A stretch of DNA of 64,000 nt, taken from positions 8,378,501-8,442,500 of the forward strand of contig NZ_AP024745.1 of NCBI RefSeq assembly GCF_019704555.1, read 5' to 3'. The notes beneath the pieces are model-generated. The model was not told where the DNA came from. It saw only the letters and a list, made by a program, of their open reading frames with translations, and searched no databases. This document shows, one piece after another, positions 8,799-17,476 of the stretch. Source of the DNA: Actinoplanes sp. L3-i22. Lineage in GTDB: Bacteria > Actinomycetota > Actinomycetes > Mycobacteriales > Micromonosporaceae. Position numbers and translations under genes: made by a program. Position 1 is the stretch's first letter. Each line of letters starts with the position of its first letter.

Positions 8799-9836
8799 AT
8801 GACCACGTCGGCCGCCTCCCGCGCCCTGTCCGACCCCGATCTCTCGGCGGAGTACCTCCACCTGATCGGGGACGGTGACGAGCACGCCGCCACCGAGCTG
8901 GCCGTGACGCTGCTCGAGGACGGTGTCCCCGCGCAACGGATCATGGTCGACCTGATCGGCGGCACGCAGGGCCGGGTCGGTGAGCTGTGGGCGGCCAACG
9001 AGTGGTCGGTGGCCCGCGAGCACGCCGCCACCGCGGTCAGCGAGCGGGTGCTGGCCGCGGTCGCCGCCCGCGTCCCGGTCCGCCCGCACCGCGGCCGGGT
9101 CGCCCTGGCCTGCGTGGACGGCGAGTGGCACGGCCTGCCGGCGCGGATCCTGGGCGAGCTGTTCCGGATCGACGGGTGGCGGGTCGACTTCCTCGGCGCC
9201 AGCGTGCCCGGGCCGCACCTGATCACCCACCTGCACCAGACCGGGCCGGACGCGGTCGCGCTGAGCTGCATGATCCCGACCCGGCTGCCGCGGGCGCACG
9301 CCGCGATCACGGCCTGCCGGGCAGCCGGCGTCCCGGTGATCGCCGGCGGCCGCGGGTTCGGGCCGGGCGGCCGCTGGGCGGAACGTCTCGGCGCCGACGC
9401 CTGGGCCGGCACCGCCGAGGAGGCGATCACCCGCCTGGCGACCGACTGGCCGCCGGCCCCGGCCCCGGAGTTCCCGGCGGACTTCCTGGGCGACGAGGAG
9501 TACACGCACCTGGTGCGCTCCCGCCCGCAGCTGATCGAGACCGCGATGCGGCGGCTGGCCGAGGCGTACCCACCGGTCGACGAGTACGACGAGCAGCAGC
9601 TCGAGGCGACGATGGAGGACTTCGGCCACATCGCGGACTTCCTGGCCGCGTCGCTCTACATCGACGAGCCGCAGATCTTCCTGGACTTCACCGCCTGGAC
9701 CGCCGCGGTGCTGGCCGCCCGCGACGTCCCGGCCGCGGCCCTGCGCGCCGGCCTGCACCTGATCCGCGGCCAGCTGATCGACTTCCCCAAGGCCACCGCC
9801 ACCCTCGACCAGGCCCTGGCGGGCGTCAAACCATAA
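8799..9836 (+). CDS. stand-alone cobalamin-binding protein with CarH-like photoreceptor residues
   Basis: A 345-aa protein. Residues 18-92 form a helical bundle like the B12-binding-2 cap, 98-225 a Rossmann-type B12-binding domain, and 235-345 an uncharacterised helical domain. The cap holds W64-x9-E74-H75, the Wx9EH signature of CarH/LitR photoreceptors, and GEWHG places H111 as lower-ligand candidate, 36 residues after H75 (35 in Thermus CarH, H142 to H177). The residue after W64 is Ala, where CarH has the His that ligates cobalt after illumination. There is no MerR DNA-binding domain. It follows the SpoIIE phosphatase by 16 nt. A light- or B12-state input to that enzyme is inferred. The start at 8799 lacks a clear ribosome site. 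Confidence 0.75.
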   Translation: MTTSAASRALSDPDLSAEYLHLIGDGDEHAATELAVTLLEDGVPAQRIMVDLIGGTQGRVGELWAANEWSVAREHAATAVSERVLAAVAARVPVRPHRGRVALACVDGEWHGLPARILGELFRIDGWRVDFLGASVPGPHLITHLHQTGPDAVALSCMIPTRLPRAHAAITACRAAGVPVIAGGRGFGPGGRWAERLGADAWAGTAEEAITRLATDWPPAPAPEFPADFLGDEEYTHLVRSRPQLIETAMRRLAEAYPPVDEYDEQQLEATMEDFGHIADFLAASLYIDEPQIFLDFTAWTAAVLAARDVPAAALRAGLHLIRGQLIDFPKATATLDQALAGVKP

Positions 9837-9947
9837 GACCGAAAACCCGATTGCGACGTACGGCCGGAGCCCCGCCCACCCCGGCCCGGAAGCGCCGAAC
9901 GGCGGCCACCCCGGCTGGATGGCCGCCGTCCGTGCCGGTCGGATCGC

Positions 9948-10196
9948 TCAGCTGCGACGGAACGCGTAGCTCCGCCCACCGCCCGCGGACGCCGCCCGGC
10001 CCGCACGGGCCCGGTCGGACCGGGCGCGGGCGGCCTGCCGGCTGTCCTGGGCGCCGTGGTGCGCGGCCGCCGCGGTGTCGTCGTCCGGCTGCTCGTGCCC
10101 GCCTGCGCGGCGGGCCGGACCGGACAGGGCCGCGGCGATGTCCTTGCGGGCCAGGTCGTCGAGGTTCGGGTGAATCTTGAAGGGTTCTACAGGCAT
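9948..10196 (-). CDS. small hypothetical protein (82 aa)
   Basis: An ATG at 10196 is preceded by GGAGG at 7-nt spacing, the best evidence that this frame is real. The product starts MPVEPFKIHPNLDDLARKDI, then becomes a low-complexity Ala/Arg-rich tail (DDDTAAAAHHGAQDSRQAARARSDRARAG) ending SYAFRRS. It is soluble and charged with no recognised domain. It is isolated between the B12-binding gene (convergent) and a 360-bp non-coding stretch. Confidence 0.55.
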   Translation of the reverse strand: MPVEPFKIHPNLDDLARKDIAAALSGPARRAGGHEQPDDDTAAAAHHGAQDSRQAARARSDRARAGRAASAGGGRSYAFRRS

Positions 10197-10557
10197 GCCG
10201 GTACCTCCGATGAAGCCGGTTCGGATGGGGAGCCGGTGATCGGTGCTGCACACAGGAGAAGGCCGCGAAGCAAGCCGGAAAGGCCGTGCTGGACCCGTCG
10301 CCGCGGCTCGGCCGGTGGACCGATGACCAGCGCGAAGGAGCGATCCACGAAAGCGCCCCGCGGGGACCGGTGCGGTCCGGCGGCGGGGGGTCGGGGATGC
10401 CCGGGTACGGATCACAGCATGGGCCGAACCTATGACCCGGAGCCGGGGGCGCGCCACCGATTTATTCGCGGGCTGACGGCCGTACCGTCGCAATCGTGGC
10501 GGACCGGAAGAGGGCCGCCGCCGGGCCGGAACAGCGCACCGTGCCCAGGGAATGACG
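10197..10557. other. intergenic stretch without a supported gene
   Basis: About 360 bp between the small gene at 9948 and the LamG terminator. The short open frames on both strands lack ribosome sites and have poor codon bias. The right-hand part holds AT-rich TTTATTCG. It presumably contains the promoter of the small minus-strand gene; no further element was recognised. Confidence 0.5.
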
Positions 10558-10558
10558 G

Positions 10559-10588
10559 CGCGGGCCGGCCGTGATCGGCCGGCCCGCG
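10559..10588 (-). terminator. strong hairpin downstream of the LamG gene
   Basis: A perfect 13-bp stem (CGCGGGCCGGCCG and its complement) closes a TGAT loop, 23 nt past the stop of the LamG-like gene. There is no T-tract, as is common for actinobacterial terminators. Confidence 0.65.
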
Positions 10589-10610
10589 AAGAAAGCGGAG
10601 AGCGAACCGG

Positions 10611-11351
10611 TCAGCCGAGCTGGATGTACACGTCGTCGAGCTGGCCGTGGTACATGTCGCTGGAGGCGCCGAAGTTCGGGCCGCCGATGCGCAGCGGCAT
10701 GGTGTTGTCCACCGAGAGGGTGGCCGGGATGGTCGCCTTCTTGCCGGCGACGCCGTCGACCGAGATGCCCAGGGCGGTGGCCGAGCGCTCGCAGACGATC
10801 TTGTGCCAGGCGCCGTCGGCGATCGGCTTGGCGGACGTCGCGGTGAAGGTCTCCGCGGTGCCCTTGCCGGTCATCGCGCACTGCGCGCGGCCGGTCTTGC
10901 CGGTGAGCTGCAGCTTCCAGGCGCTGTCCGTGCCGGCCAGGCCCTTCTGCATGATGTTGGCCTTGCCCTTCATCTGGGCCGCCGCGACGCGGACGGTGGC
11001 CGCCCAGCGGAAGTTGCGGACGCCCGGGTTCAGGTCGGGAGAGTTCGGCGCCTCGAGGATCGCGCGGGCGCACGGCGTGGTGGCCGCGCAGGCGACCGGG
11101 AAGGCGGCGTAGCGGCCGGCGCCCTCGGTGGTGATCGCCACGGTGCCGCTGTCCGCGCCGCGCACGGTCAGGCTGGAGCCCTTGCCGGACAGGTCGGAGA
11201 TCTTGCCGGCGGTCGCACCGCCGTCGAAGTTGTAGCGCGCCACCAGGGCCGGCGGCGGGTTTTCCGTGGTGGCAGCCGGTGCGGCGGCCGCGGGGGCGGC
11301 CATCGCCGGAACCGTCAGGAGCGCCAGTGCGGAGAGTTTGAACAGCCTCAT
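10611..11351 (-). CDS. secreted LamG-like (concanavalin A-fold) protein
   Basis: A 246-aa protein with a Sec signal peptide (MRLFKLSALALLTVPAMAAPAAAA, cleavage near residue 24). The rest folds as a LamG/pentraxin-like jellyroll: LVARYNFDGGATAGKISDLSGKG, later ADGAWHKIVCERSATALGISVDG, ending GQLDDVYIQL. Such domains bind carbohydrate or act as extracellular recognition modules. No catalytic motif is present. Two pairs of Cys (ACAATTPCA; QCAM with VCERS) could form disulfides. It is single and minus-strand, ended by a strong hairpin. The ligand is unknown. Confidence 0.75.
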   Translation of the reverse strand: MRLFKLSALALLTVPAMAAPAAAAPAATTENPPPALVARYNFDGGATAGKISDLSGKGSSLTVRGADSGTVAITTEGAGRYAAFPVACAATTPCARAILEAPNSPDLNPGVRNFRWAATVRVAAAQMKGKANIMQKGLAGTDSAWKLQLTGKTGRAQCAMTGKGTAETFTATSAKPIADGAWHKIVCERSATALGISVDGVAGKKATIPATLSVDNTMPLRIGGPNFGASSDMYHGQLDDVYIQLG

Positions 11352-11416
11352 GTCCTGAAGATGCCTGATAATGCCGGTTTAGGGGGTAATAAACCCGACT
11401 AAGTAGATCGTACGAG

Positions 11417-11794
11417 TCAGAGAAGTTCCGCCGCCTCGGCGATCAGGCACACCGCGACCAGGCGCAGCAGCGGCCACCCGGCGGCGCTCCAGCCGGCCAC
11501 GGTGGTCGGCGCGAAGCCCGGCTCGGGCAGCGGGCGGCGCATCCGGACGGCCGCGGCGGCGATGCTGCGGGCGTACGCCGCGAGCCCCTCCGCGTCGACC
11601 GCCCGGCCGGCGCCGAGCAGCGCCTCCCGGACCGCCGCGGCGTGCTGGTCGACGGTGGCCAGCAGGCCCGGCTCGGCGAACGCGGCCGCGAGCCCGTCCA
11701 CGCCGACCCGGGCCATCATCTCGTCGAGGAACAGGTCGGCGGGAACGGCGGCGGCGGTGGCGATGGCGGCGAAGGCGGTGCTCTCGTTCGTCAT
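11417..11794 (-). CDS. small hypothetical protein, possibly DUF6401-like
   Basis: A 125-aa, Ala-rich helical soluble protein ending in a W-containing motif (GWSAAGWPLLRLVAVCLIAEAAEL). That ending reminds me of the small DUF6401 proteins found near natural-product genes in Micromonosporaceae; this is recollection, not a verified match. It is encoded alone on the minus strand between the LamG gene and hrpA. No catalytic residues are recognisable. Confidence 0.55.
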   Translation of the reverse strand: MTNESTAFAAIATAAAVPADLFLDEMMARVGVDGLAAAFAEPGLLATVDQHAAAVREALLGAGRAVDAEGLAAYARSIAAAAVRMRRPLPEPGFAPTTVAGWSAAGWPLLRLVAVCLIAEAAELL

Positions 11795-11878
11795 GCCGAG
11801 AACCCTAGGAGGCCGGGCGGGGTCACGACAGGGGCGTAACCCAACAGCACCGCACGCGCACCGAACCGCACCCGGCGT

Positions 11879-14800
11879 TTACATCGGCAGGGCGTCCATC
11901 GCCTTGAAGATCCGTTTGTCCGATACCGAGTAGGCGGTGCCGAGTGCCTGGGCGAAGAAGTTGACCCGCAGTTCCTCGATCATCCAGCGGATCTCGCGCA
12001 GCCCCTCGGAGGCCGGCCCGCCGACCGGCGCCTCCGCCTTGAGCTCGCGATACTCCGTCTCGATCTCGTGGATCTGGGTGGTCAGCTGGCGGTCCCGGCC
12101 GACGCTGCCGCCGAGCCGGTCCATCCGGTAGGCGATGCCCTTGAGGTAGCGCGGCAGGTGGTGCAGCTGCCGCCAGCCGGTCTCGGTGACGAAGCCCGGA
12201 TAGACCAGCGCCTTGAGCTGCTGTCGGATGTCGGCCATCGCGTGCAGCAGCGCCGGGTCCCGGGTGGTCTTGATCCGCTGCTCCACGTCGTACGCCGTGG
12301 CCAGCACCGCCTGGACCTGGGTGACGACGTTGGCGACCGCGTCGACCAGGTCCTCCCGGACGGTGTCGCGCAGCGAGGCGAACTCGACCGACGACCAGAC
12401 CGGTCCCCCGGCGTCGGCGACGAGCTTGTCGACCGCCGCGCCGGCGCAGTCGTCGAGCAGGTCCGCGATCGACCGGTACGGGTTCGACCGGGACAGCTCC
12501 AGCTTGGCCCGGTTGTCCAGCCGGCCCTGCAGGAACCGGGCCGCCGGCGGCAGCGTGAGCAGCAGCAACCGCCGGGTGCCGGCCCGCATGGCGACGCGCT
12601 GCTCGGCCTCGGTCTCGAACACCTTGACGCCGATGCTGGCGCCCTCGTCGACCAGGGCCGGCCAGACGTTCACGTCGTAGCCGCCGCGGCGCTGCACGAC
12701 CCGGTGCGGGATCGCCCCGAAGTCGTTGGTGGTGATCCCGGTGCGCTCCAGCGAGCCGGCCGCCCGCGAGATGGTGGCCTGCACCTTCGGCGCCAGCTGG
12801 CGGCGCAGCACCTCCAGGTCACGGCCCTCGGCGACCACCTCGCCGGCCTCGCTGACGATCCGGAAGTTCATCCGCAGGTGGTCCGGCACCTGGTCGGGCC
12901 GCCACGCGTCGCGCGGCACCACCGTGCCGGTCAGCCGGCGCAGCTCGGCGCCGATCGCGTCGGGCAGCGGGCCGCGGCGCGGCGGCACCCGGTCGAGGAC
13001 CGCGCCGGCCCAGTCCGGGACCGGGACGAAGCTGGTCCGCAGCGCCTTCGGCAGCGCCCGGATCAGGGCGATCACCACGTCCTTGCGGAAGCCGGGGACC
13101 GACCAGCCGAAGTCCTCCGCGTCCACCTTGTTGATCAGGTCGAGCGGGATCCGGACGGTGACGCCGTCGGCGTGCGAGTTCGGCTCGAACTCGTACAGCA
13201 GCGGCAGTTTGATGCCGGCCGACAGCCAGGCGTCCGGGAAATTGTTCGGGTCGACCGTGTCCCGGCCGGCGTTGACGACGTCCTCCCGGGTGAACGTGAG
13301 CAGTTCCGGATCGTCCCGGTGCGCTTTCTTCCACCAGCCGTCGAAATGGCGGGAGGAGACCACGTCCGCCGGAATGCGGGCGTCGTAGAGGCCGTAGACC
13401 ACCTCGTCGTCGACGACGATGTCCCGGCGCCGCGCGCGATTCTCGATCTCGGTCATCTGGCGCAGCAGCCGGCGATTGCTGTCGAAGAACTTGTGGTGGG
13501 TCTCCCAGTCCCCCTCGACCAGCGCGTGCCGGATGAACAGCTCGCGGGCGACCACCGGGTCGATCCGGCCGTACTGCACACGCCGGCGCGGGACGATCGG
13601 CAGGCCGTACAGCATGACCTTCTCGAAGGCCATCACCGCGCCCATCTTCCGATCCCAGTGCGGCTCGCTATAACTGCTCTTGACCAGGTGCGGAGCGAGT
13701 TTCTCGGCCCATTCCGGCTCGATCCGGGCGTTCACCCGGGCCCAGAGCCGGCTGGTCTCGACCAGCTCCGCCGACATCATCCATTTCGGCTGCCGCTTGA
13801 ACAGCACCGAGCCGGGGAAGACCGCGAACTTCGCGCCCCGGGCGCCCAGGTATTCGCGCTTCTCCGGGTCCTTGAAACCGATGTGACTGAGCAGACCCGC
13901 GAGCAGGGCGGTATGCACCGGCTGCGGCGCGACTCCGGCGTCCCAGTCCTCTTTCAAATTCAGATCGAGGGTACGGACCACCGACCGCAACTGCGTGTAG
14001 ATGTCCTGCCATTCCCGGACCCGCAGGTAGTTCAGGAATTCCGCGCGACAGAGCCGGCGGAACTGGTTCCCGGACAGTTCCTGCTGTTTCTCCCGCAGAT
14101 AGCGCCACAGGTTCAGGTACGTGAAGAAGTCCGATTCCTTGTCCACGAACCGGGAGTGCTTCTCGTCGGCCTGCTGCTGCTTCTCGGTCGGCCGCTCGCG
14201 CGGGTCCTGGATCGAGAGGGCGGCCGCGATCACCATCACCTCGGCGACGCACTCCTGCTTGTCCGCCTCGATCACCATCCGGGCCAGCCGCGGGTCGACC
14301 GGGAGCTGCGCGAGCTGGCGGCCCATCGGGGTGAGCTTGCCGGCGGTCAGGGCGCCGAGCTCCTCGAGGAGCTTGATGCCGTCGGTGACGTTCCGCTTGT
14401 CCGGCGGGTCGATGAACGGGAACTTGCCGAGATCGCCGAGGCCCAGGTTGGTCATCTGCAGGATGACCGAGGCCAGGTTGGTGCGCAGGATCTCCGGCTC
14501 GGTGAACTCCGGGCGGCCGGCGAAGTCCTCCTCCGAGTAGAGCCGGATGCAGATGCCGTCCGACGTCCGGCCGCAGCGGCCCATCCGCTGGTTCGCGCTG
14601 GCCTGGGAGACCGCCTCGATCGGCAGCCGCTGCACCTTGAGGCGGTGCGAGTACCGGCTCATCCGGGCGGTGCCGGGGTCGATCACGTAGCGGATGCCGG
14701 GCACCGTCAGCGACGTCTCGGCGACGTTGGTGGCCAGCACGATCCGCCGGCCGGTGTGCCGCTCGAACACCTTGTGCTGCTCGGCGGCGGACAGCCGGCC

Positions 14801-15793
14801 GTAGAGCGGGACGATCTCGGTGTTGCGCAGGTTCCGCTTCTCCAGCACGTCCGCGGTGTCCCGGATGTCCCGCTCGCCGGAGAGGAAGACCAGGATGTCG
14901 CCGTCGCGCGGCAGCTCGTCGACCGCGGCCGAGATGCCCTCGGTCTGATCGATCGGCTCCTCGCGGATCTCGTCGTCGTCCAGGACCGCCGTGGTGACCA
15001 GCGGGCGGTAGCGGACCTCGACCGGGAACGTCCGGCCGGACACCTCGATCACCGGCGCCGGCTTGCCGTTCGCGTCGGCGAAGTGCTCGGCGAACCGCTG
15101 GGTCTCGATCGTCGCCGAGGTGATGATCAGCTTCAGGTCGGGCCGCCGGGGCAGCAGGTCGCGCAGGTAGCCGAGGATGAAGTCGATGTTGAGGCTGCGC
15201 TCGTGCGCCTCGTCGATGATCAGCGTGTCGTAGCGGCGCAGCATCCGGTCGGTCTGGATCTCGGCCAGCAGGATGCCGTCGGTCATCACCTTGACCAGCG
15301 TGTCGTCGCCGGACTGGTCGGTGAACCGGACCTTGTAGCCGACCGTGGTGCCGAGCGGCCGGTCCAGCTCCTCGGCGATCCGCTCGGCGACCGTGCGGGC
15401 GGCGATCCGGCGCGGCTGGGTGTGCCCGATCTGGCCGCGCACGCCGCGCCCCAGCTCGAGGCAGATCTTCGGGATCTGGGTGGTCTTGCCGGAGCCGGTC
15501 TCGCCGGCCACGACCACGACCTGGTGGTCGCGGATCGCGGCGGCGATGTCGTCCTTGCGGGCGCTGACCGGCAGGGCCGGCGGGTAGGCGATCGGGGGCA
15601 CGCCGGCGGCCCGGCTCTCCCGGCGCTGCTCGGCGGCCACCACCTCGGTGACGATCTCGGCGAGGGCGGCGCTCTTCGCGTCGTCGTCGCGGATCCGTCT
15701 GGTGCCTTCGAGGCGGCGTCCGAGCCGGTGCTCGTCACGGGGAAGAAGCTGGGAGATCCGGCTGCGGAGCTCTGAAGAAGGCGATGTCGACAT
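11879..15793 (-). CDS. hrpA: ATP-dependent RNA helicase HrpA
   Basis: A 1304-aa DEAH-box helicase, close to the usual HrpA length of about 1300. The motifs are in order: Walker A GETGSGKTTQIPK (about residue 96), TQPRRIAARTVAERIAEE, DEAHERSLNIDF, SATIE, then the second RecA domain with TNVAETSLTVPGIRYVID and QRMGRCGRTSDG. Helicase-associated (HA2)/OB regions and the long DUF3418-type C-terminal half follow, down to the last residues. It remodels RNA or ribosomal complexes in the cytosol; HrpA in E. coli acts on stalled ribosomes. A stand-alone minus-strand gene. Confidence 0.93.
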   Translation of the reverse strand: MSTSPSSELRSRISQLLPRDEHRLGRRLEGTRRIRDDDAKSAALAEIVTEVVAAEQRRESRAAGVPPIAYPPALPVSARKDDIAAAIRDHQVVVVAGETGSGKTTQIPKICLELGRGVRGQIGHTQPRRIAARTVAERIAEELDRPLGTTVGYKVRFTDQSGDDTLVKVMTDGILLAEIQTDRMLRRYDTLIIDEAHERSLNIDFILGYLRDLLPRRPDLKLIITSATIETQRFAEHFADANGKPAPVIEVSGRTFPVEVRYRPLVTTAVLDDDEIREEPIDQTEGISAAVDELPRDGDILVFLSGERDIRDTADVLEKRNLRNTEIVPLYGRLSAAEQHKVFERHTGRRIVLATNVAETSLTVPGIRYVIDPGTARMSRYSHRLKVQRLPIEAVSQASANQRMGRCGRTSDGICIRLYSEEDFAGRPEFTEPEILRTNLASVILQMTNLGLGDLGKFPFIDPPDKRNVTDGIKLLEELGALTAGKLTPMGRQLAQLPVDPRLARMVIEADKQECVAEVMVIAAALSIQDPRERPTEKQQQADEKHSRFVDKESDFFTYLNLWRYLREKQQELSGNQFRRLCRAEFLNYLRVREWQDIYTQLRSVVRTLDLNLKEDWDAGVAPQPVHTALLAGLLSHIGFKDPEKREYLGARGAKFAVFPGSVLFKRQPKWMMSAELVETSRLWARVNARIEPEWAEKLAPHLVKSSYSEPHWDRKMGAVMAFEKVMLYGLPIVPRRRVQYGRIDPVVARELFIRHALVEGDWETHHKFFDSNRRLLRQMTEIENRARRRDIVVDDEVVYGLYDARIPADVVSSRHFDGWWKKAHRDDPELLTFTREDVVNAGRDTVDPNNFPDAWLSAGIKLPLLYEFEPNSHADGVTVRIPLDLINKVDAEDFGWSVPGFRKDVVIALIRALPKALRTSFVPVPDWAGAVLDRVPPRRGPLPDAIGAELRRLTGTVVPRDAWRPDQVPDHLRMNFRIVSEAGEVVAEGRDLEVLRRQLAPKVQATISRAAGSLERTGITTNDFGAIPHRVVQRRGGYDVNVWPALVDEGASIGVKVFETEAEQRVAMRAGTRRLLLLTLPPAARFLQGRLDNRAKLELSRSNPYRSIADLLDDCAGAAVDKLVADAGGPVWSSVEFASLRDTVREDLVDAVANVVTQVQAVLATAYDVEQRIKTTRDPALLHAMADIRQQLKALVYPGFVTETGWRQLHHLPRYLKGIAYRMDRLGGSVGRDRQLTTQIHEIETEYRELKAEAPVGGPASEGLREIRWMIEELRVNFFAQALGTAYSVSDKRIFKAMDALPM

Positions 15794-15857
15794 GGCGCGG
15801 ACAAGAATAGGCGGATCCGGCCGGAACCGCCTGGTGATTAACGCCGCTCCCGGCCGG

Positions 15858-16940
15858 TCACTCGTGCGGCGGGTTGTCGATCAGCCACTGGTCGATCGTG
15901 TCGTCCTTGACCGCGGCGAACATCTCGGTGGCGGCCGCCATGTCCAGTTGCACGGCGGAGCCGGCCGGGGTCTTCAGGTTCGCCGAGGTGTACGGCACGG
16001 TCGCGTACCCGATGTTGCGCGGCCGGATGTCCCGCACCGCGAAGACCAGGTCCCGCAGGTCCAGGTTCTCGTCGACGGTCAGCGAGTCGGCCGCGATGCC
16101 GAGCAGCGTGTCCAGCTCCAGCGGCTTGTAGAGCAGGTTCTTGTCGGCCACCTTCTTGATCACCGACTGGACCACGAGCTGCTGGTTCTTGATCCGGCCG
16201 AAGTCGCCGCCGGGCACGTTGTAGCGCTGCCGCATGAACTCCTCGGCGATGTCGCCGTCCATGTCGTGGCAGCCCTGCTTCCACTCCCGGGTCGAGAACG
16301 TGGACTTGACGTCGTACGGCACGCAGACGTTCACGCCGTCGACCGCGTCGACCAGGTCCCGGATGCTGGCGAAGTTGGCGATCATGGCGCCGTCCAGCGG
16401 GATGCCGGTCAGTTTCCGCACCGTGGTGGCGGTGAGCGCGGCTCCCCCGTACGCGAAAGCGGCGTTGATCTTGTTCTTGCCGCCCTTCCAGGGTCCGCCG
16501 GCGGGCACCTCGACATAGCTGTCGCGCGGGATCGAGATGATCGTGGCCTTGTCCCGGCTACGGGCGATGTGCACCAGCATGATGGTGTCCGAGCGCTCGC
16601 CGATCGGGCTCTTCTCCCCCGGCTCGACGGCCCGCGAGTCGGAACCGAGCAGCAGCAGGTTCAGCGGGCCGGACGCCCAGTTCTGCTTGCTCTGCTCGGC
16701 CTCCCCGGGCGCGGCCGAGGGCAGCAGCGACGCCCGGTCCACCTTGTCGGTGTACCGGTTCACCAGGTAGTAGCCGCCACCGGCCACACCGGACGACACG
16801 ACCAGCACCAGCGCCCCGAGCATGATCAGGGCCTTCTGCCAGCCCGACCGCCGCCCGAACCAGCCACGCCGCTTCGGCGCCTCCTCGGCGGTGGCCGGCA
16901 GGATCCCGGGGTCGGCGTCCGGATCTTGTTCTGCATTCAC
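15858..16940 (-). CDS. LytR-CpsA-Psr (LCP) family cell-wall glycopolymer ligase
   Basis: A 360-aa protein with one membrane anchor at about residues 34-58 (ALIMLGALVLVVSSGVAGGG) and an extracellular LCP domain: LLLLGSDSR, RSDTIMLVHI, ATIISIPRDSYV, GKNKINAAFAYGG and NQQLVVQSVIKK. LCP enzymes transfer polyprenyl-linked glycopolymers to peptidoglycan. The Arg and Asp residues that bind the pyrophosphate lipid are in GSDSR, RSDT and IPRDS. The start is a GTG giving a hydrophilic lead (NAEQDPDADPG); a TTG 39 nt upstream is less likely. The gene is upstream of hrpA on the same strand, 64 bp away. Confidence 0.88.
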   Translation of the reverse strand: MNAEQDPDADPGILPATAEEAPKRRGWFGRRSGWQKALIMLGALVLVVSSGVAGGGYYLVNRYTDKVDRASLLPSAAPGEAEQSKQNWASGPLNLLLLGSDSRAVEPGEKSPIGERSDTIMLVHIARSRDKATIISIPRDSYVEVPAGGPWKGGKNKINAAFAYGGAALTATTVRKLTGIPLDGAMIANFASIRDLVDAVDGVNVCVPYDVKSTFSTREWKQGCHDMDGDIAEEFMRQRYNVPGGDFGRIKNQQLVVQSVIKKVADKNLLYKPLELDTLLGIAADSLTVDENLDLRDLVFAVRDIRPRNIGYATVPYTSANLKTPAGSAVQLDMAAATEMFAAVKDDTIDQWLIDNPPHE

Positions 16941-17092
16941 CCGGCTCACTGTGCCGAACGGCCAAGTTGGACAGATCAACCGAACGGATCAAACTCGGCG
17001 GCCGGGATGGACCGTGACCACCCCGTGTCCTCTTGACGGGGTGAATCGATATCCCGGATGACGGGATACCGATAACCGAATCGAGGTCGAGG

Positions 17093-17470
17093 GTGATCGT
17101 TGTCGCAGAGGACCACGACGACATCCGGTACGTGCTGAAGCGTTCCCTGGAACGCGCCGGTCATCGGGTGGTGGTCGCCGCCGACGGGGCCACCGCGCTG
17201 GCCGCGATCAAGGAGCATCGGCCGGACCTGGTGGTCACGGACGTCGACATGCCGCAGATGACCGGTCTCGATCTGTGCCGGGCGATCCGGGCCGACGACG
17301 ATCTGCGGCACATCCCGATCGTGGTGGCCAGCGGGTCGCTGATGCCCGGGGACCGGCAGGCCAGCGACGCGGGCGCGTCGGCGACGCTGCTCAAACCGTT
17401 CCTGCCGGCCCAGCTGCTGGCCCTGGTCGCCGCCCTCCTCCCGCAAGGCGTCGAGGACGTCGTCAAGTAA
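17093..17470 (+). CDS. single-domain response regulator (receiver only)
   Basis: A 125-aa CheY-like receiver with no output domain. E6/D7 form the acidic pocket, D50 (VVTDVDMPQ) is the phospho-acceptor, S in VVASGS the switch residue, and K in LLKPF the conserved Lys. It probably acts by protein-protein contact in a phosphorelay. GTG start. It is convergent with the CHASE-PAS histidine kinase (stops 6 nt apart), which is the obvious candidate partner. Confidence 0.88.
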   Translation: MIVVAEDHDDIRYVLKRSLERAGHRVVVAADGATALAAIKEHRPDLVVTDVDMPQMTGLDLCRAIRADDDLRHIPIVVASGSLMPGDRQASDAGASATLLKPFLPAQLLALVAALLPQGVEDVVK

Positions 17471-17476
17471 CCACCG

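Noticed and set aside
12068..15775. 1235-codon open frame antisense to hrpA
   Set aside because: A shadow of a complete helicase gene; the translated product is low-complexity Asp/Arg/Val with no motif or ribosome site.
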